Positions 6,280 through 6,590 of a DNA stretch of 6,590 nucleotides are shown piece by piece. The stretch's first letter is position 1. Each line of letters starts with the position of its first letter. The translations under genes and the position numbers were made by a program. The notes beneath the pieces were generated by a model. That model was not told the DNA's origin, did not search any database, and was given only the letters and a program-made list of their open reading frames with translations. Source of the stretch: Alectryocaccomicrobium faecavium (lineage in GTDB: Bacteria; Bacillota; Clostridia; Christensenellales; Aristaeellaceae); NCBI GenBank assembly GCA_018713425.1, contig DVOT01000114.1:1-6590 (forward strand). Direction: 5' to 3'.

Positions 6280-6350
6280 TTGACAAGCTTTGGGTAAAAC
6301 TGTGGCATTTGCCGCCACACAGCTTGTCAAAAAAGTCTTTTTGACAAGCT
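6280..6350. repeat. Nested inverted repeats with three TTGACAAGCT arms
   Basis: TTGACAAGCT occurs at 6280-6289 and 6341-6350, and its reverse complement at 6321-6330. The middle arm can pair with the right arm to give a perfect 13-bp hairpin (6321-6350, loop AGTC). Alternatively it pairs with the left arm as a 10-bp stem enclosing a small hairpin, TGTGGC (6301-6306) with GCCACA (6314-6319). The two folds exclude each other. The block lies just upstream of the operon promoter on the minus strand, outside its leader, so a DNA-level operator or the 3' end of an unseen upstream transcript are the likeliest roles. Confidence 0.7.
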
Positions 6351-6375
6351 GGTGGACGGGGGAGCAAGCTATCCA

Positions 6376-6543
6376 CAATTCGCAATGGTCACCCTGCTGC
6401 GCCTAGCGGCTTGCAGTGTTCCCTTGCTCATTGGGCTTACTTCGCGCTGCTTCGTTCCTCAATTCGCAATAGTCGCCTTGCTACGCTACCGCTTGCAAGT
6501 CTCCTTTGCTCATTGGACTTCCGCTTCGCCTGTTTCGCGCACT
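6376..6543. repeat. Imperfect tandem repeat, two units of about 84 bases
   Basis: Both units begin CAATTCGCAAT (6376 and 6460) and keep the same order of landmarks: a GCTTGCA string (6409 and 6491), then CCTTGCTCATTGG or CTTTGCTCATTGG (6422 and 6504), then a CTTCG-containing end. They differ by many substitutions, so the duplication is old or the units belong to a larger diverged family. The end runs into GC-rich DNA (6528-6590) that matches 117-155. No gene is supported in 6386-6590. Confidence 0.65.
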
Positions 6544-6590
6544 GCGCGCGGCGAAGCTCCGTCCCACTGGGCGCGCGCTTCGTGCGCCCC

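Noticed and set aside
6369..6377. DnaA-box-like CTATCCACA, hinting at an origin
   Set aside because: It is a single site with one mismatch to the TTATCCACA consensus, with no cluster of boxes, no AT-rich unwinding region and no dnaA or dnaN gene nearby.
6155..6385. 76-residue open frame upstream of the permease
   Set aside because: It runs through the promoter and the inverted repeats, overlaps the permease start and has no convincing composition.
6376..6543. CRISPR-like reading of the 84-base tandem units
   Set aside because: There are only two units, they are diverged throughout with no constant repeat and variable spacer pattern, and no cas genes are present.

Overview
The window looks like a stretch of chromosome from a GC-rich member of the Bacillota (class Clostridia), probably an uncultured or gut-type anaerobe. 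This is an inference. It rests on purine-rich Shine-Dalgarno sequences before every gene, an MscL with a C-terminal zinc ribbon, a PDZ-type HtrA with a Sec signal, and hairpin-rich intergenic repeats. The genes are GC-rich and strongly biased to G/C third positions, except for one AT-rich gene at 3904-4329.

Layout from left to right. 1-316 holds GC-rich hairpin-forming repeat DNA and a structured repeat element (162-306). 317-1456 (minus) is a secreted or membrane-anchored HtrA/DegP-like serine protease with one PDZ domain. A 233-base divergent promoter region separates it from mscL (1690-2148, plus), a mechanosensitive channel. The next gene on the same strand is a PLP-dependent O-acetylhomoserine sulfhydrylase, metY (2186-3463), with a gap of only 37 bases, so the two may be cotranscribed. 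A second copy of the structured repeat (3475-3623) begins 11 bases after the metY stop. More GC-rich repeat debris follows to about 3800. Then comes an AT-rich gene of unknown function (3904-4329, minus), which looks acquired. 4502-6158 (minus) is a two-gene purine salvage operon: a short NCS2-like permease followed by an adenine-type phosphoribosyltransferase. It has a good sigma-A promoter (6234-6261) and an intrinsic terminator (4458-4493). The right end (6265-6590) has a nested set of inverted repeats and an imperfect 84-base tandem repeat. That repeat is related to DNA at the left end and in the 3650-3740 region.

How the genes work together. The permease probably imports a purine base, which the phosphoribosyltransferase would trap as a nucleotide using PRPP. 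HtrA and MscL are both cell-envelope stress functions but are transcribed divergently. MetY makes homocysteine from O-acetylhomoserine and sulfide. I found no defence system, CRISPR array, RNA gene or transposase. The least explained items are the twin covarying repeat elements set against gene ends, the AT-rich orphan gene, and the mutually exclusive hairpins upstream of the purine operon.
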